64,000 bases of DNA from CAYPPG01 sp964412555 (GTDB lineage Bacteria; Hinthialibacterota; Hinthialibacteria; Hinthialibacterales; Hinthialibacteraceae): positions 1-64,000 of the forward strand of contig CAYPPG010000037.1 of assembly GCA_964412555.1 (NCBI GenBank), in the 5' to 3' direction. Below are positions 52,801 through 61,812 of the stretch, piece after piece; within the stretch, counting starts at the first letter, position 1; each line of letters opens with the position of its first letter. The notes beneath the pieces were generated by a model that did not search any database, had not been told where the DNA came from, and saw only the letters and a program-made list of their open reading frames with translations. The position numbers and the translations under genes were made by a program.

Positions 52801-53629
52801 AGGCGTTGTCCGACTCAATTCCCATCGATAAAAGATTCATTCCACTGGCTACTAAGTCCGGTTTGATCCTCCCATCTTCGGTTGGTCCCCAACTAGAAAA
52901 ATCCGCCATACTTTCGGCTGTGAGTATAGGAGGTTCATCGGTCAAATCATGAATCGCTCCGACTGTAATGACATTTTTTGGCACTGCCCCATGAGTGAGA
53001 GTGTTATATTCTTCTCCTTGTCGTTCGTTCCCCGCGGGACGAACAACAATCAGGTCTCGATCGTAAACGATCTGATCCCACGCTTGCGTTTTTGTTTGCG
53101 ATAGTTTTATCCGCGAATTGCCGGATAATTCACTTTTCTCGCTATTTCTTTGGGAAGACCGATACGAATGATTCGAGACTGAAATTCGTGAAGCGTTGGC
53201 ATCCACTTCCGCAAGATCGTTGATATTATCCCAACAGAAAAGTGTCGCATTTGGGGCCATCCCTTTCGCATCGGGATTGTTGGTTCCGTTCCCTGCGATG
53301 ATTCCTGCTATATGGCTGGCATGTTCATTATAGAAAGTAGTATCGATATCTTCTTGTGTTGCCCGGCCGGCGATTTGCTCGTGCCTGACACGCACCGCCC
53401 CCGCATCCCACATTCCTACAGAAACACCAGATCCATCCAAATCATATCCTGTGATACCTCCCGGTTGGATATCATCAATATTTGATGTGTCTTGAGCGTT
53501 GAGATTCGCTGGTCTCAACAAAGAATCGGCATGGACTATGATGGGCTCACTGGAGTACTTTGTAATAAAGGCAAATAGGAAGAACAATAGTGCGGTTATC
53601 GTATTTTTGTTATTCCTCTGGAAGCGCAT
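49820..53629 (-). CDS. Large secreted subtilase (S8 family)
   Basis: A 1269-residue protein: signal peptide (residues about 10-30), then a subtilase domain with Asp75 (SVGMWDAG), His103 (NEHASHIAG), Asn201 region (RPAGNERQGEE) and Ser284 (GTSMASAVV), all present. Residues after about 360 are beta-rich modules, with PPC-like repeats (GNEDWFLLHVPDSDLY; EQWYMFRAPYLGTYTI; EEHWYTIQYP) and a final LamG/DUF1349-like domain (DIGFPKPSGDAYYDN). It would act outside the cell or in the periplasm. Start at 53629 because GGGAGAA precedes it; an earlier Met is weaker. Confidence 0.9.
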   Translation of the reverse strand: MRFQRNNKNTITALLFFLFAFITKYSSEPIIVHADSLLRPANLNAQDTSNIDDIQPGGITGYDLDGSGVSVGMWDAGAVRVRHEQIAGRATQEDIDTTFYNEHASHIAGIIAGNGTNNPDAKGMAPNATLFCWDNINDLAEVDANASRISVSNHSYRSSQRNSEKSELSGNSRIKLSQTKTQAWDQIVYDRDLIVVRPAGNERQGEEYNTLTHGAVPKNVITVGAIHDLTDEPPILTAESMADFSSWGPTEDGRIKPDLVASGMNLLSMGIESDNAYVEKSGTSMASAVVTGAVACLIQQYRRVYGGADPGAAMMKAILIHTARDDEKQPGPDYRFGWGLLDARAAADFIWNTQEHAHTIESNQFSGTAIEYPMVYEGNGPIKVSLVWTDPPGEPGDEKVNYNAPDLVNDLNVSIFGADETYYPWSLNPSNPSLPARHRSENHRDNVEQVFIQSPVDGNYTVRIDGQLRKGDSQEYALCITGLQLKGDVSHVVNLMILNPARGELLSGKVPIRVQAHDPHGLSRIVFRVDGEMIDDPTTEEVEGEIVFNPPEENIISTVTLETSTLVNGLHEIQTEVISTTAIQRSKSYPVFILNEKNINPLVLNGASEFGRIWPAGNEDWFLLHVPDSDLYSIETISVLDESSVDTVMTLYGPDNRETGILMNDDGGNDRFATITCQLKANSTYFVKVAGYAESTGLYGIRFRRATENASQLLIPLETDGSMLSSEIPLGGGEQWYMFRAPYLGTYTITTVSPQGHVLPQLFLLDPKNPEIIYASNTLGSPVQWTLLENQYCLVKAVGSKEKITRFSITVDTNANNISIPIFTTGQEETGYFSSSLDEEHWYTIQYPTSRFVLLSLNSPSEKFTSGPTITLYGPDDPNEEITTGYPFSYPPRSSRILANLINGHIYYAKVTPSGWSGSYTIQIQFERELQRAFTWTRSISATSDQDSESLQVILTAGADMDPVFHHSGVLEMIYGNGNWEPFNISEFGQFDSISHAIRWPSLPQSVKHISYELRSRENAQANRLSLRGQTVYNLRRKDLRLSVSGDIEYPNDISAVTKEKPIGIFDNHLDIGFPKPSGDAYYDNRIDKYFVLSGGKGYSHDHHLVYKKVNGDFSLKAKIHVENMGGSDKDWAGAGFFVQDNLERNSDFNPIPYFLSWFKMDGQIIILCRNSPQEYNKSINGEYFPMENGLIQELIREEKTFSFYYINPITGERIFFASQNIEFEDPLYVGLWSMSCVPDAYTTGYFSDVQFITEETPTAPVKQWALHK

Positions 53630-53781
53630 GATATTCTCCCTATTGTGGAATGTCATCAAAAAATGCTATAAGAATAAATCTTTTCTTTGTTCATGTGGGT
53701 GAACCTTGTTCATTGTGCTTTCCCTCCCATACAATAACTCTATAGTAAGCATAGAACAATATCTTGTGAAAAGGGAGATAA

Positions 53782-55521
53782 ATGATGCGTTGTGCCTCGT
53801 TTTGGTTATTGGGATCACTCATTCTAATTTCTTGTTTACCGTTGATTTTGTTGGCTGAAGAATCAGCAGATTTGTTGTTTGTCAACGGAAAAATCGTAAC
53901 GGTAGACGAAACTTTCAGTATTCATTCCGCCATGGCAGTGAAGGGAGATCGGATTCTCGCTGTTGGAAATGAAGAAGAACTGAAAGCCTATCGCGGATCG
54001 AATACTGAAATTTTGGATTTGGAAGGAAAAGCCGTCTTACCGGGGCTGATCGATTCCCACACTCATCCGGCGAATGCGGCGGTCATTGAATTCGATCATG
54101 AAATCCCGCAGATGGAAACCATTGCTGATGTTCTCGAATATATCCGCTCCCGCGCGGCGGTTTTGGATGACGGAGAATGGATTCGTGTGAGCCAGGTTTT
54201 CTTGACACGCTTGAAAGAACAGCGGTATCCGACGCGTAAAGAGTTGGATCAAGCGGCACCGAACAATCCATGTATATTTCGGACCGGACCGGATGCGTCT
54301 GTCAATACTTTGGCACTCGAAATGAGCGGAATCGACAAGAATTGGAAAGTGGATGACGGCGGGCCGGGGTATGCGGAGAAATATCCGGAAACGGGAGAAT
54401 TAACCGGTATCCTGCGCAGCTGCACACGGTATTTGAAATACAAATCCCCTGAAAAACAGCCAACGGAAGAAGAGCATTATGATTTATAAAAAAAGTTATT
54501 TGCCGATTACAACCGGGTTGGTATTACAGGAGTCGGAGAGCGGGATGCCAATCTTTCGGAAATTGCTTTGTATGAGCGATTGCATGCGAACGGTGATTTG
54601 ACCGTTCGTTCTTTTCTTTCCAAACATGTCGACACGATTCAAACGATGGAAGAGATTCGGGAAGATATTCGGCAAATTGCAGAATCACCTTTGTACAAAG
54701 GTGATTCTATGTTGAGGGTAGCGGCGGCGAAAACGTACCTCGACGGCGGCATGTTGACCGGCAGCGCCTATATGCGCAAGCCGTGGGGGGTGAGTGAATT
54801 ATACAATATTTCCGATCCTGAATACCGTGGCCTTCAGTTTATTCCGGATGACAAGTTGGTTTCGATTATCGCCAGTTGCATGGAACACGATGTCCAGTAT
54901 ATGGCGCATAGCGTCGGGGACGGGGCCGTTCATGCCTTTATCGATGCTTGTGCCAAACTGAAGGATCGCTTTGATATTCGCAAGAAACGCCCGGTGATCT
55001 GCCACTCGAATTTCATGAGTGATGAAGCTGTCCGGCGCGCTTCGGCATTGGGAGTTTGCATGGACATTCAGCCTGCGTGGCTGCATCTGGATGGCCGGAC
55101 ACTGCATCATCATTTCGGCTATGAACGGCTTTCGTGGTTTCAGCCGTTGCGATCTATCTTTGCATTGGGTGGAATGGTGGGAGGCGGCTCGGATCATATG
55201 CAGAAAATCGGTTCCTTGCGCTCGATCAATTTTTACGATCCATGGCTTGGAATGTGGACGGCCATGACTCGAAAAGCCAAATGGCTCGATCGCCCGCTTC
55301 ACCCTGAACAGGCATTGACACGAGTAGAAGCAATTCGTTTTTATACAATCAACAACGCCTATCTCCATTTCGCAGAACATGAACGGGGATCGCTGGAGCC
55401 GGAGAAATTGGCGGATTTCATTGTGATCAGCGATGATATTATGACGTGTGACATCGATGATATAAGAGAGATCGAGGTATTGAAAACGTATGTCGGGGGG
55501 AATCTCGTTTTCGAGCAATGA
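53782..55521 (+). pseudogene. YtcJ-like amidohydrolase interrupted by an in-frame stop
   Basis: A metal-dependent amidohydrolase of the YtcJ type. A signal segment precedes LLFVNGKIVTVDE; the metal motif is LIDSHTHPANA (His93, His95). The frame is closed by TAA at 54487-54489 (codon 236) but continues in the same frame (KKLFADYNRVGITGVGERDA) and on through HSVGDGAVHAFIDA, KRPVICHSNFM and GGGSDHMQ, all as expected, to 55521. No indel is needed. No ribosome site supports a start after the stop (the TTG at 54568 has none). A nonsense mutation or a base-call error is most likely. Confidence 0.8.
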
Positions 55522-56202
55522 TCAAGGGATGAATTTATAGCCCATCCGGTGCACCGTCACGATGTGCTGCGGATTTTCCGGATCTTTCTCGATTTTTTGT
55601 CGTAGTTTGGCGATGTGATTGTCGACGGTGCGAGTGGAGGGGATGGTGTCGTATCCCCAGACCTGTTCGAGGAATTGTTCGCGATTGACGACTTTTCCTT
55701 CATTTTCGATAAAGAGCCGCATCATCTCGAATTCACGTGGGGAGAGATCCAGCGGCTTTCCATCCACAGTAGCTTTGTATTTATCAAAATCGAGAACAAA
55801 ATTAGCAAATTTATATTCATGCAAGGGTTGGCTTTCCTGGGAGGTGCGGCGCAGGATGGCATTGACCCGGGCAAGCATTTCTTTCAAACTAAATGGTTTC
55901 GTGATGTAATCATCCGCCCCTGCATCAAGCCCGGCGATTTTGTCTTCTTCCGCTCCACGGGCAGTCAACATAATGATGGGTGTGGTCGAACCGGCTTCTT
56001 TCAACTTGCGGCAAACATCCATGCCGTCCATACCCGGCAGCATAAGGTCGAGTAAAATCAGGTCGAAATCTTCTTTCAAGGCCAAGCGAAGCCCTTCCGT
56101 TCCGTTGGAAGTCGTCACGGTTTCGTATTCTTCGAATTCAAGGTTGTCCTGTAACCCCCGCCGCATGTCGGGTTCGTCTTCGATAATCAATATGCGTGTC
56201 AT
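55522..56202 (-). CDS. OmpR-family response regulator
   Basis: A 226-residue two-domain regulator. The receiver has IIEDEPDM and phospho-acceptor Asp52 in LILLDLMLPGMDG, Lys in ITKPFSL; the output is a winged helix of the OmpR/PhoB type (ELDLSPREFEMMRLF-like LDLSPREFEMMRLF; RTVDNHIAKLRQKI; HRMGYKF). It should activate or repress target promoters once phosphorylated. No histidine kinase adjoins it. Its stop codon abuts the end of the amidohydrolase gene (55521/55522), so the two converge without a terminator. Confidence 0.9.
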   Translation of the reverse strand: MTRILIIEDEPDMRRGLQDNLEFEEYETVTTSNGTEGLRLALKEDFDLILLDLMLPGMDGMDVCRKLKEAGSTTPIIMLTARGAEEDKIAGLDAGADDYITKPFSLKEMLARVNAILRRTSQESQPLHEYKFANFVLDFDKYKATVDGKPLDLSPREFEMMRLFIENEGKVVNREQFLEQVWGYDTIPSTRTVDNHIAKLRQKIEKDPENPQHIVTVHRMGYKFIP

Positions 56203-56386
56203 GATTCAACAACTTTCTCGCACGAATTTGATACAGTATAAACATTTTTACAGATTGGTTTGAGCCGTGTTGGGTTATATTTTGTAAAAAAATGTGTGCG
56301 CCTTGACGTGTGAAAGCCTTTTACGAGAAAATAGAGCAGAATGAAGTCAAACAGATGTTCTGTCTGCACGATATGTGCGACTAAGG

Positions 56387-56785
56387 CAAGGGTAGACTTT
56401 GCTTACCCTTGCTACCCGGTGTGCGACTNNNNNNNNNNNNNNNNNNNNNNNNNNNNNNNNNNNNNNNNNNNNNNNNNNNNNNNNNNNNNNNNNNNNNNNN
56501 NNNNNNNNNNNNNNNNNNNNNNNNNNNNGGTAGACTTTGCTTACCCTTGCTACCCGGTGTGCGACTAAGGCAAGGGTAGACTTCGCTTACCTTTGCTACC
56601 CGGTGTGCGACATCGGCAAGGGTAGACTTTGCTTACCCTTGCTACCCGGTGTGCGACTAAGGCAAGGGTAGACTTCGCTTACCTTTGCTACCCGGTGTGC
56701 GACATCGGCAAGGGTAGACTTTACTTACCCTTGCTACCCGGTGTGCGACTAAGGCAAGGTAGACTTTGCGAATCCTTGCTACCCA
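56387..56785. repeat. 46-base tandem repeat array containing an assembly gap
   Basis: Units of 46 bases start at 56391, then after the gap at 56529, 56575, 56621, 56667, 56713 and 56759. Each unit reads roughly GGTAGACTTTGCTTACCCTTG CTACCCGGTGTGCGACTAA GGCAAG; alternate units have CTTCG, and CATCGG for CTAAGG. At least seven copies; the real number is unknown. Same family as 4334, 8933 and 61145. No spacers, so not CRISPR. The 56203-56844 stretch holds no gene. Confidence 0.9.
56429..56528. other. Assembly gap (100 N)
   Basis: Exactly 100 N, the usual placeholder for a gap of unknown size in a scaffold. It falls inside the 46-base array, where short reads cannot be placed; neither the distance nor the order across it should be trusted. 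Confidence 0.97.
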
Positions 56786-56844
56786 ATGGGAGAATATTCA
56801 AAGATTATTGATGGATAGTTCATTACGAATCATGGAGTCGTTGA

Positions 56845-59664
56845 ATGAAGATGATAATTCGAAAAAAGTTTAATTATCTTGTGTCGTTACTGTGTATCTG
56901 TGTGATGATTGTGTGTGCTGTTTTCGCTCAAGACGCTTCGCCGGCTGATAGAAGTTCGAGCAATTCAGCAAAGAAGTCAGGTGGTATGATGGCGGATTCT
57001 CCGGTGACGTTTCCGGAGAAGGGGGCATTACCCTCAAAATTTCCACCCGACTGTCCTTCCAAAAGCAATGAAGCGGAAGAAGAGGGGTACTATATCTTTC
57101 AATCGCCCCGGCGTTCACTATCGCAGATTGAAACCATCCAATCCGAAATGCCCACCGGCGTGTTCACTCCCCCTTCCAACGAGTGGCGACATTTAGAAAG
57201 AACGCTTCGAATTCTCCGGCAAGGCGGGGAGTTAAGGCTTCTTGCACTCGGCGACAGTATTGTCAACGATACGATGCGTTCCGGCTGGGTAGCCAAACTT
57301 CAAGACTACTTTCCCAATTCGGATATCCAGGCCACGGTTTATGTTCGCGGCGGAGGCGGCTGCCAACACTATAAGGAACAGGACCGAATCGCCAAGAATG
57401 TCATCTCCCGCAATCCCGATCTGGTCTTGATCGGCGGAATCAGCCAAAAGGATATTAAGAGCATCCGTGAGGTCATTCGCCAGTTGTGCTCCGGATTGCC
57501 AAAGGTTGAGATTTTACTATTCTCAGGAACATTCGGAACCACTGATCCCCGCGATCCGGAAGCGCTCGCTCAAGCCTCGCATTCCGGGACGGGAGAATAT
57601 GGCAAAGCCTTGAAACAACTCGCCCGGGAAGAACACTGTGCCTATCTCGACATGACCACACCGTGGGCTGAATATATTCGCTCCTCGGGATTACATCCGC
57701 ACCGCTTCTATCGCGATGTCGTTCATGCCAATGAATACGGTGAGCAAATTCTCTCGAAAATCCTGATCGCCTTCTTCACGAATGGCGTACCGGCGAAATC
57801 TCTACAAGAGATACATGTTTCTATCGAAGGAAAAGATGATCATGACGGTTCATTATCCAAACCGCTTCGAACAATCTCCGCCGTCGCGAAGGTTGCTCTT
57901 CCTGGCGATATCATCACGGTGCATGAAGGCACCTATCGGGAGAGGATCACACCACCCCGCGGTGGAACATCGGATTCCGAACGGATTGTCTATCAAGCGG
58001 CTGAAGGAGAAGAGGTCTTCATCAAAGGCTCGGAAGTGATCGGCAATTGGCAGCCATTCAAAGAAAACGTTTGGAAAGCGACAATCTCCAACTCATTCTT
58101 TGGAGAATACAATCCTTACAAAGATTTAATCGAGGGGGACTGGTTTCGAGACAAGGGAAGGCCCCATCATACAGGGGCTGTGTACCTTAATGGACAATCC
58201 CTTTTTGAAACTCACCTCATCGAGCGGGTTTTACATCCGAAACCGTATGAGGACGCGAGGGAGCCTGATGCGGCATTGTTGGCTTGGTTCTGTGAAAGTG
58301 ATGAGGAAAACACTTACATTTACGCCAATTTTCAAGGGAAAAATCCTAATGAAGAACTTGTGGAAATCAACGTGAGAAATAGTTGTTTTTATCCGGACAA
58401 ACCCGGTTGCAACTATATCACTATCCGAGGATTCCATCTGTCTCAAGCCGCGACGCAATGGGCGGCTCCGACCGCCGAACAGATTGGCTTGATTGGCACG
58501 CATTGGAGCAAGGGATGGATCATCGAAAACAACGTCATTCGCGATTCGCGCTGTTCCGGTATCACCTTAGGGAAAGATCGTAAAACCGGCCATAATGTTT
58601 GGAGCAATGATCCGACAAAAGACGGTGCAACCCATTACAACGAAGTGATCATCCGGGCGCTCAAAGCCGGTTGGTCCAAGGAAACCATCGGCTCGCACAT
58701 TGTCCGGAACAACACGATCTTCAATTGCGGGCAAACCGGCATCTGCGGAAGCATGGGGGGTGTTTTCAGCCGAATTGAAAACAACCACATTTACGATATC
58801 TGGACCAAACGGCAGTTCACGGGAGCGGAAATGGGAGGCATCAAAATCCATGGCGCGATCGACATGATTATCCGAAACAACCGCATCCACAACACCGGCC
58901 GGGGTTTGTGGTTGGACTGGATGGCGCAAGGAACCCGCGTCACCCGCAACCTTTTCTATGACAACACCACAGACGACCTTTTTGTCGAAGTGAATCACGG
59001 TCCCTTTCTCGTGGATAACAATATATTTTTATCGGACTTGAGTCTGCGGGATTGGTCGGAAGGGGGAGCCTATGCGCATAATTTACTGGCCGGTGAGATT
59101 CAAAGCCATCCCGAGTTGAACCGCTCCACACCTTATCACCACGCCCATTCGACGGAACTCATGGGATTGACCAAAATCCACGGAGGCGACAATCGCTTCT
59201 TTAACAATATCTTTATCGGAAACGGCGAAATGCCTTTAGCAATTCCATCGGGAGAAGACAAGAATAGCAAGGAAATGCGAGGCTATGGCCTGTGGGTTTA
59301 TAACACCAGAGAGTACTCGCTCAAAACGGGCGGCAATGCATATTTTCACGGTGCTCAACCTTATTGCAATGAATTCACTCCTCTTGTTCTACCTGATCAC
59401 GATCCACAAGCCGAGATTGTGGAAGAAGGAGAGAAGGTTTTCCTCAAAATCAACTTGGATGAAATAAAAAAAGCGGACACTTCATCGGTTACTACAAAAG
59501 TACTCGGTCAGGCACGGATTCCCAAACTCAACTATGAAAATGCGGATGGTTCACCCGTGGTCATCGATACCGATTATTTTGGTGATGAAAGAAGCAAATC
59601 GGAACCCACAGCCGGTCTGTTTGAAAAAATTAGTCAGAAAGAACACAAGTTTCGTGTTTGGTGA
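56845..59664 (+). CDS. SGNH hydrolase/right-handed beta-helix fusion protein
   Basis: A 939-residue secreted protein: signal peptide (about 10-28), then an SGNH hydrolase domain (about 125-315) with ALGDSIVNDTM (Ser138) and DVVHANEYG (Asp291, His294). Residues about 320-420 are a DUF1565-type start (VSIEGKDDHDGSLSKPLRTI; GDIITVHEGTYRE), and about 500-790 a parallel beta-helix with repeated rungs (GSHIVRNNTIFNCGQTGICG; RIENNHIYDIW; DMIIRNNRIHNTGRGLWLDW). Beta-helix proteins often cleave acidic polysaccharides. GGAG precedes the start. Substrate unknown. Confidence 0.75.
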   Translation: MKMIIRKKFNYLVSLLCICVMIVCAVFAQDASPADRSSSNSAKKSGGMMADSPVTFPEKGALPSKFPPDCPSKSNEAEEEGYYIFQSPRRSLSQIETIQSEMPTGVFTPPSNEWRHLERTLRILRQGGELRLLALGDSIVNDTMRSGWVAKLQDYFPNSDIQATVYVRGGGGCQHYKEQDRIAKNVISRNPDLVLIGGISQKDIKSIREVIRQLCSGLPKVEILLFSGTFGTTDPRDPEALAQASHSGTGEYGKALKQLAREEHCAYLDMTTPWAEYIRSSGLHPHRFYRDVVHANEYGEQILSKILIAFFTNGVPAKSLQEIHVSIEGKDDHDGSLSKPLRTISAVAKVALPGDIITVHEGTYRERITPPRGGTSDSERIVYQAAEGEEVFIKGSEVIGNWQPFKENVWKATISNSFFGEYNPYKDLIEGDWFRDKGRPHHTGAVYLNGQSLFETHLIERVLHPKPYEDAREPDAALLAWFCESDEENTYIYANFQGKNPNEELVEINVRNSCFYPDKPGCNYITIRGFHLSQAATQWAAPTAEQIGLIGTHWSKGWIIENNVIRDSRCSGITLGKDRKTGHNVWSNDPTKDGATHYNEVIIRALKAGWSKETIGSHIVRNNTIFNCGQTGICGSMGGVFSRIENNHIYDIWTKRQFTGAEMGGIKIHGAIDMIIRNNRIHNTGRGLWLDWMAQGTRVTRNLFYDNTTDDLFVEVNHGPFLVDNNIFLSDLSLRDWSEGGAYAHNLLAGEIQSHPELNRSTPYHHAHSTELMGLTKIHGGDNRFFNNIFIGNGEMPLAIPSGEDKNSKEMRGYGLWVYNTREYSLKTGGNAYFHGAQPYCNEFTPLVLPDHDPQAEIVEEGEKVFLKINLDEIKKADTSSVTTKVLGQARIPKLNYENADGSPVVIDTDYFGDERSKSEPTAGLFEKISQKEHKFRVW

Positions 59665-59695
59665 ACATATTCACTTAACAATTCAAGTACTTATA

Positions 59696-59724
59696 TTGAC
59701 GATACGTAACATATATGTTACAAT
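59696..59724 (+). promoter_or_regulatory. Sigma-70-type promoter with embedded 16-base operator palindrome
   Basis: TTGACG (59696-59701) and TACAAT (59719-59724) are separated by exactly 17 bases. The perfect palindrome GTAACATATATGTTAC (59706-59721) spans the spacer and the first bases of the -10 element, where a bound antitoxin would block polymerase. The toxin start codon begins only five bases after the -10, so the transcript would be leaderless or nearly so. Confidence 0.7.
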
Positions 59725-59729
59725 AAAAC

Positions 59730-60044
59730 ATGTACGATATCATAGTTTATCAAACCTTCAATGGCAAAGAGCCTTTTACTGAATGGTTGGAAAGTCTCGA
59801 CGTGAAAACTCAAGATCGGATTCTGAACCGCATTCTCAGGATGCAAGCCGGCAATCTCGGAGATCATAAGAAGATTGGAAAAAACCTTTTTGAATCACGA
59901 TTGTTTTTTAATGGTGGTATTCGGATATATTTCGGAATGGATGGGGAAAAAAACGTAGTATTGCTTTGTGGCGGTGACAAAAGCACTCAGAATTATGACA
60001 TTGAAAAGGCAAAACAATATTGGGAGAATTATAAAAATGGCTGA
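59730..60044 (+). CDS. HigB-like (Gp49-related) toxin
   Basis: A 104-residue protein of the RelE superfamily, phage-derived Gp49-like/addiction-module killer branch: FTEWLESLDVKTQDRILNRILRM, NLGDHKKIGKNLFESRLFFNGGIRIYFG, and VLLCGGDKSTQNYDIEKAKQYW. Such toxins cleave mRNA on ribosomes. Toxin first, antitoxin second, overlapping by eight bases, is the normal order in this subfamily. No ribosome site lies before the ATG; a leaderless transcript is suggested by the promoter at 59696-59724. Confidence 0.85.
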   Translation: MYDIIVYQTFNGKEPFTEWLESLDVKTQDRILNRILRMQAGNLGDHKKIGKNLFESRLFFNGGIRIYFGMDGEKNVVLLCGGDKSTQNYDIEKAKQYWENYKNG

Positions 60045-60363
60045 AAGTAAACACCGGACATTTGATAAATATATGGAAGATTTTCTTAAAGAAAATCCGG
60101 AGAGAATAGAAGGCTTTCTTCAAACAGCGTTGGAAGAATACGAAAAAGATCAGGATGAGAAGGCTTTATTATTAGCATTACGCCATGTGGTTAAAGCCAA
60201 AGGAGGTATGACGGCTTTAGCGGAAGAGACCGATATTCCTCGTGAAAGCTTGTACCGCATACTTGCTCCTTCCGGGAATCCTACACTAAAAACGTTTCAA
60301 CGAATTCTTCATTCTTTCGGTTATGTGTTGACATTTAAACCATTGAAGACAATTTTCCACTAG
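60037..60363 (+). CDS. HigA-like XRE-type antitoxin
   Basis: A 108-residue antitoxin. The first 40 residues are helical (FDKYMEDFLKENPERIEGFLQTALEEYEKD) and the helix-turn-helix is GGMTALAEETDIPRESLYRIL. Its family pairs with the killer protein just upstream. It should repress the promoter at 59696-59724 by binding the palindrome there and release toxin when degraded. Start at 60037 fits the family; longer upstream extension would lie in the toxin gene in another frame. Confidence 0.85.
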   Translation: MAESKHRTFDKYMEDFLKENPERIEGFLQTALEEYEKDQDEKALLLALRHVVKAKGGMTALAEETDIPRESLYRILAPSGNPTLKTFQRILHSFGYVLTFKPLKTIFH

Positions 60364-60397
60364 AAATCACATTCCCGTGCTCTACAATCCACCTATC

Positions 60398-61101
60398 ATG
60401 AAAACCATTCCTCTTATACTCATCAGTTTTTTCTTATCGTTGCACACCGCTCATTCTTCGATTTCGATATGGGCGGTGCCCGATAGTGTTCGCGTGAATC
60501 CCCAAACCGGCCGGATTTTTGAAAATAGTGAGGCCTATCCTGCGAATGACCGTTGGCAACCGGAATACCGGAATCAAAACTCCGTCTGGCGACAGGATGG
60601 AAACGATCACAAATTGTTTCTTTGGGGTGGACGCAATGAATATGTTTCCGCTCAGATCGTACTCGAGAGAGAAGATCGAGATTTGACCGAAATCACCATC
60701 GGCATCGGCGATCTCGAAGGGCCGGAAACGATCCCTTGTAGCAAAAATGATGGACCGATCCCTGGACTGGCGAAGCAGGAGCGCGTGGAAATGGGGACGC
60801 ATGTCTAATCTATGACGGGGAGTTCGTGGGGATTGATCGGTTATGTCCTTCCATCCGTTTGAAATCGTTGCGCAAGGGAGTTCAAGATTATGAATACATG
60901 TGGATTTTGGCCAATGAAAGCAACGAGTCAGAAACTATGAAAGGATTCGTCCGCGATATTATTCCTGCTGCCCTCAATCAGGCCGGGACGGAGCCGCCGG
61001 GAAAATGGAAGCATGATCCGGAATACTGGGAAAATGTTCGGTGGCGGATGGCACCGGAGAACGAAGCCGGAGTTCATCGTGATGCACTCGGTTTTTTTTA
61101 G
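60398..61101 (+). pseudogene. Deleted DUF4091-type glycoside hydrolase-like remnant
   Basis: Two pieces of one gene. 60398-60808 (136 residues, signal peptide at the start, WAVPDSVRVNPQTGRIFEN, EYVSAQIVLEREDRDLTEI) is the N-terminal end of the family. Immediately after, from 60811 in another frame, YDGEFVGIDRLCPSIRLK, then QDYEYMWILAN, is the C-terminal DUF4091 motif. The several-hundred-residue middle is missing, and the two parts are frameshifted, so the gene is dead. Confidence 0.7.
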
Positions 61102-61812
61102 GCTGAAGGCTGAAGGCTGAAGGAGGAGGCACCTTGATTCTAGCAAGAGGGCTTTGGTGCAAGGGCAGATGGGACTTGCCCTTGCTATCCGGGTGCCTTT
61201 CAGACTTTTTCACGGACAGCCAGTGGAAATCCTTGTTCGGTCCGCTGAACCGGGGCGGATTGTCGGGCGATATTATTATCACTCGGCGGTTGGGATTTCC
61301 GGTTGTAGTCTTGGTTCGGATGTAACGGTTCTCGGCCGAGAAATTGTTACTTCCCTCTATATATTATGGGGAGAACCTCATTTTGGGGGAATTAATTATG
61401 GTGGGGATTTTTTTTTGATGGGTTAAGTTCCTGTTATTAAATAGGTTATGAAGGGGAATTGAGGGAATTTTTGGAAATGTTTTTTTGCGGTTTGAGGGTA
61501 TAATTTATTCGCTTCATTTTATTTGTTCTACTGAATTTATCACACCGGCCGTTCCAGTAATCTCGATCAACATCGATTTTGTCTAATACGAGCATTTTTT
61601 GCTCACATTCTTTATCGGTGTGAGAAATAAATGCGCGTTAGTTTGTGAAAATGCGCAAAGGATAGGCTAAAGAATCACCGAAAAAATTGGCATGAATATC
61701 TCTATCTATGAATAAGAAAAATACGATAGGATCTTATTGTGGAAATAAGAAAAAAAGAGTGGCCAAATATGCGAAAGAATCATGAGGGTGTAGTTATCGA
61801 AAGGTTTGAACG
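61101..61812. other. Gene-free region with repeats after the pseudogene
   Basis: Begins with three tandem GGCTGAA units (61101-61121), then a GGCAAGGGTAGAC-family hairpin (about 61145-61190, GCAAGGGCAGATGGGACTTG and CCCTTGC). At 61322-61350 an inverted repeat has outer arms GTAAC/GTTAC and inner palindrome TTCTCGGCCGAGAA. Two short overlapping ORFs (61134-61325 and 61154-61426) match no family I know and have no ribosome site. Beyond 61440 it is AT-rich and holds the promoter of the next gene, not identified. Confidence 0.6.

Noticed and set aside
56341..56784. Tandem 46-base repeats considered as a CRISPR array
   Set aside because: Units are contiguous with no unique spacers and no cas genes are near; a hairpin repeat array with an assembly gap explains it.
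61134..61426. Two short overlapping open frames after the DUF4091 remnant
   Set aside because: They start in a palindromic repeat, overlap in different frames, and show no known motif or ribosome site.
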